Assembly: GCA_963536495.1 (NCBI GenBank)
Contig: CAUTAF010000002.1
Coordinates: forward strand, 74,599-138,598
DNA from: CAJPPJ01 sp963536495
Lineage (GTDB): Bacteria > Bacillota_I > Bacilli_A > RF39 > UBA660
DNA: 64,000 nt
Direction: 5' to 3'
Shown: piece after piece, positions 61,279-64,000 of the stretch
How positions within the stretch are numbered: the first letter of the stretch is position 1
Layout: each line of letters opens with the position of its first letter
Notes under the pieces: generated by a model
The model's database searches: none
Seen by the model: only the letters and a program-made list of their open reading frames with translations
What the model was told of the DNA's origin: nothing
Made by a program: the position numbers and the translations under genes

Positions 61279-62535
61279 CTATTCATCTAATATTTTTATA
61301 TCTGCACCTATTTCAATAAGTTTGTTTTCTATTCCTTCATAACCTCTTAAAATATGTTCAGCATTTAGTATTCTAGTTTTACCTACAGCTGCAAGACCAG
61401 CAAGTAAAACTGCTGCTCCACCTCTTAAATCTGTAGCATGAACTTCTCTTCCTTTTAAATAAGTAGGTCCTGTTATATAAGCTTTATCTCCAACTACTGA
61501 TATTTTAGCTCCCATCTTATTTAATTCTTCTACATGCATAAATCTATTTTCCCAAATAGTCTCTTCTATAGAAGAGACTCCATCTGCTTTTGTAAGAAGT
61601 GTAGATAAAGGTTGTTGAAGATCCGTAGGAAAACCTGGATATATTAGAGTTTGAACATTTATAGGTTTTAAATTATTACTTTCATAAACAGTTATATAAT
61701 CATCTCCTATATCTAATTTAATTTTCATTTCTTGTAATTTAGATACAAGAGAAGCTAAATGTTCTGGAATTATATTATATACTTTAAGTCTTTTAGTAGC
61801 TAAAGCTCCTAACATTAAATATGTACCAGCTTCTATTCTATCCGGAATAATTTCATCAAAACATCCCTCTAGTTCATCTACTCCTTCTATTTTAATAGTA
61901 TGAGTACCTGCTCCTGTTATTTTACCACCCATATTATTAATAAAAGTTGCAACATTTACTATTTCGGGTTCTTTTGCAGCGTTATGAATAATAGTTGTTC
62001 CTTTAGCAAGAGAAGATGCTAGCATAATATTAATAGTTGCTCCTACACTTGCTATATCTAAATAAATATCTGCTCCCTTTAATTCTTCTGCTTCTATATA
62101 AAATATAGAATTATCATATCTTACAGTTGCTCCCATAGCTTCAAATGCTTTTAGATGTAAATCAATTGGTCTTTTACCAATATTACATCCTCCAGGAAAA
62201 GACATTTTTACTTTCTTAAACCTAGCTAAAAGCACTCCCATAAAATAGTAAGATGCTCTTAATTTAGAAGAAAATTCATAAGATATTTCTTTATTTTGAA
62301 CTTCACTAGCATCTATTGTCATAGTTTCGGTATTTCTAGTTACCTTACAACCTAAATACTCTAAAATATTTACTAAATTATCAGTATCTGTAATATCTGG
62401 AACATTACATAATGTGCTAATATTTTTTGATGCTAATATAGTTGCTGGAATAAGTGCAACAGTTGCATTCTTAGCTCCACTTATTTTTATACTTCCCTCT
62501 AATTCTTTTCCACCATTTATTTCTATAACTTTCAT
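61279..62535 (-). CDS. murA: UDP-N-acetylglucosamine 1-carboxyvinyltransferase
   Basis: MurA makes the first committed step of peptidoglycan synthesis. 418 residues: INGGKELEGSIKISGAKNA at the N-terminus, the fosfomycin-target cysteine loop FPGGCNIGKRPIDLHL, and RGGAAVLLAGLAA. The retained cysteine suggests fosfomycin sensitivity. It overlaps fba by 1 base. Confidence 0.97.
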   Translation of the reverse strand: MKVIEINGGKELEGSIKISGAKNATVALIPATILASKNISTLCNVPDITDTDNLVNILEYLGCKVTRNTETMTIDASEVQNKEISYEFSSKLRASYYFMGVLLARFKKVKMSFPGGCNIGKRPIDLHLKAFEAMGATVRYDNSIFYIEAEELKGADIYLDIASVGATINIMLASSLAKGTTIIHNAAKEPEIVNVATFINNMGGKITGAGTHTIKIEGVDELEGCFDEIIPDRIEAGTYLMLGALATKRLKVYNIIPEHLASLVSKLQEMKIKLDIGDDYITVYESNNLKPINVQTLIYPGFPTDLQQPLSTLLTKADGVSSIEETIWENRFMHVEELNKMGAKISVVGDKAYITGPTYLKGREVHATDLRGGAAVLLAGLAAVGKTRILNAEHILRGYEGIENKLIEIGADIKILDE

Positions 62536-63374
62536 TATGACTCCATTAATTTCAATTTATATTCTACTACATTTTTTAGATTTTCTTCACCGCTTGTTAT
62601 TATTTTTCTTGGATCATAAACATCTTTTTTCTTTTCTATAAAATTTAATACTCCTTCATGCCATGCTTGTTGAAGTTCTGTATTAATATTTATTTTTGAT
62701 ATTCCTAATTTTATAGCTTCCTTTATTTTTTCATCAGGTATACCACTTCCCCCATGTAAAACTAAAGGAATATTTAGATTCTTTTTTAATTTTTTTAAAA
62801 GTTCAAAATCTAGATTTGGTTCACCTTTATATACTCCATGAACACTTCCAATAGCAGGTGCTAACATATCAATTCTTGTTTCTTTAACATACTTTATACA
62901 ATCATCTAAAGATGCTACCAAGACACCATTTGTTATTCCATCTTCTGTTCCACCGATATGTCCAACTTCTCCTTCAACTGTAACATTTTTATTGTGAGCA
63001 TAGTTAACTACTTCTTTGGTAATAGCTATATTTTCTTCTAAACTATATTTTGATGCATCTATCATAACTGATGAAAAACCTGCATCTATTGCTTTTTTAC
63101 AACTTTCAAAACTTGATCCATGATCTAGATGTAAACATACATCTATAGATATATTTAAATCTTTTACTAAAGAATAAACTAAGTGAGCTACAACATTTAC
63201 TCCACCCATATATTTTATAGCACCTTCACTAACTCCAAGTATTACATCTTTATTTAATTCATTACATTTTTCTAATATAAACTTAGTCCATTCTAAATTA
63301 TTAATATTAAAATGAGCTATACAAGTTTTATTATCTCTTGCTTCTTTTAGCATTTTTTTTGCATTAACTATCAT
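62535..63374 (-). CDS. fba: Class II fructose-bisphosphate aldolase
   Basis: This 279-residue zinc aldolase has CLHLDHGSSFESC (zinc and catalytic region), EGEVGHIGGTEDG, PAIGSVHGVYKGEP, VLHGGSGIPDEKI and KININTELQQAWHEG. In glycolysis it splits fructose 1,6-bisphosphate; a tagatose-type specificity cannot be fully excluded. fba-murA-rpmE resembles the fbaA-murAB-rho-rpmE region of B. subtilis. Confidence 0.93.
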   Translation of the reverse strand: MIVNAKKMLKEARDNKTCIAHFNINNLEWTKFILEKCNELNKDVILGVSEGAIKYMGGVNVVAHLVYSLVKDLNISIDVCLHLDHGSSFESCKKAIDAGFSSVMIDASKYSLEENIAITKEVVNYAHNKNVTVEGEVGHIGGTEDGITNGVLVASLDDCIKYVKETRIDMLAPAIGSVHGVYKGEPNLDFELLKKLKKNLNIPLVLHGGSGIPDEKIKEAIKLGISKININTELQQAWHEGVLNFIEKKKDVYDPRKIITSGEENLKNVVEYKLKLMES

Positions 63375-63451
63375 AGTAAATTCTCCCTTTTTATTTTAAC
63401 ATATTAAGAAATTTATTATAAGAAAATTACTATTATATAATTTAATTTTAC

Positions 63452-63481
63452 AAAAAAAGAAAAATAGTTATTAACTATCTT
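63452..63481 (-). terminator. Terminator after the YbbR/CdaR gene
   Basis: atagtt (63464-63469) and aactat (63473-63478) make a short stem over the stop codon; the minus strand then reads TTTTCTTTTTTT. Confidence 0.65.
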
Positions 63482-64000
63482 TCTTATAAATATTAACTTT
63501 AATTTTTTTAACTTTGGATGCATAACTAAGTTTTGGATCATCTCCAGTAACTGATACATCAAGTTCATGAAGACCTACTGCTTTTCCTGATAAATCTACA
63601 TATGCTTGAATTGTAGCTTTATCTATCTTATCTAAGTTTTCTTTTGTACCTCTTACTTCAACTGATATAGTTCTAGATTCACCACTTGCCCCTTGAACTA
63701 TTAAATCATCTGCTAAATTTTTATAATTGATTGTTATATCATCAATTGTCTTAGTTGCAAGATCATCAACAGTTATATCAACAGTTATTGTCTTAATACT
63801 AATATCTGTTATACCTTTTGGTTTTTGTAAATTAACTGTATATTGTTTGTTAGAATCAAGTCCAGTTACATCTATTTCAACAGGTAAATAATTTAATTGT
63901 GATAAAGCTTCTGAACTACCATATACTTTAACTTCTGAATCACTTTGAATAATTGACTTAATAGCTTTTGTACTTAAATTACCTTTAGTTAAAATCTTAA
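63471..64000 (-). CDS. cdaR: YbbR-domain protein (CdaR-like), C-terminal part
   Basis: The gene enters from beyond position 64000; 176 residues to the stop at 63471 are visible. The beta-rich repeats read VKVYGSSEALSQLNYLPVEI with IDVTGLDSNKQYTVNLQKP, then ISVEVRGTKENLDKI and AYVDLSGKAVGLHELDVSV. These are YbbR repeats of CdaR, the membrane-anchored regulator of the c-di-AMP synthase CdaA. The N-terminal helix and probably cdaA lie upstream, outside the window. Confidence 0.85.
   Translation of the reverse strand, partial: KILTKGNLSTKAIKSIIQSDSEVKVYGSSEALSQLNYLPVEIDVTGLDSNKQYTVNLQKPKGITDISIKTITVDITVDDLATKTIDDITINYKNLADDLIVQGASGESRTISVEVRGTKENLDKIDKATIQAYVDLSGKAVGLHELDVSVTGDDPKLSYASKVKKIKVNIYKKDS

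Noticed and set aside
1..64000. tRNA, rRNA or CRISPR arrays.
   Set aside because: I looked at all gaps over about 60 bases; no cloverleaf with a GTTCRA-like T-loop, no rRNA segments and no regularly spaced repeats were seen.

Overview
The window is about three-quarters A+T. It carries a dense, mostly minus-strand set of low-GC Firmicutes housekeeping genes: uvrB, ftsEX, prfB, lysS, ftsH, tilS, rpsF-ssb-rpsR, gltX-cysS-mrnC-rlmB-sigH, secA-hpf, murA, fba and rpmE. The organism makes a cell wall (MurA, a TagO/WecA-type transferase, GH25 and M23 hydrolases, FtsEX). It uses UGA as a stop: prfB is intact and keeps its UGA-programmed frameshift. This fits an uncultured, probably gut-dwelling member of the Bacilli (RF39-like or a neighbouring order) better than a wall-less mollicute. 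That placement is inference; there is no rRNA gene here.

Layout. 1-9,961: start of a GH31 glycosidase, a degenerate patatin-like protein with a radical SAM protein (plus strand), then a GH25-ABC exporter-uvrB operon, a Fic protein and small membrane proteins. 10,040-15,603: ftsE-ftsX-M23 hydrolase, two YitT proteins and prfB. 15,691-16,599: two small membrane proteins. 16,600-29,883: an accessory island with an ABC-F ATPase and an 11-gene operon, bounded on both sides by decayed IS3-family transposase fragments. 29,884-44,075: conserved information-processing and division operons. 44,215-52,944: variable genes (cardiolipin synthase, a GNAT-HExxH fusion, DIP1984, a two-motif HEPN-like protein, a GNAT-ASCH fusion). 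53,112-64,000: secA-hpf, a giant prepilin-like protein, TagO/WecA, rpiB, rpmE, murA, fba and the C-terminal part of a YbbR/CdaR protein.

The main discovery candidate is the operon at 18,735-29,442. In transcription order it encodes a DUF1846-MazG fusion, a MilB/BlsM-like CMP hydrolase, a radical SAM/SPASM enzyme, a GT-B enzyme resembling cytosylglucuronate synthase, a DegT/StrS aminotransferase, two GNAT/Fem-fold transferases, a second reduced DegT-like protein, a class I aminotransferase, a PHP phosphoesterase and an APH(3')-like kinase. Nearly all of these genes overlap or abut. The set matches the logic of the blasticidin S and mildiomycin pathways: CMP to cytosine, cytosine to cytosylglucuronate, radical decarboxylation, amination, then aminoacylation. 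The model proposed here is a previously undescribed cytosine-nucleoside antibiotic cluster in a low-GC member of the Bacilli. The MazG domain would supply CMP, and the kinase/phosphatase pair (perhaps with ABC-F) would give self-protection. The family assignments come from motifs; the pathway and product are inference.
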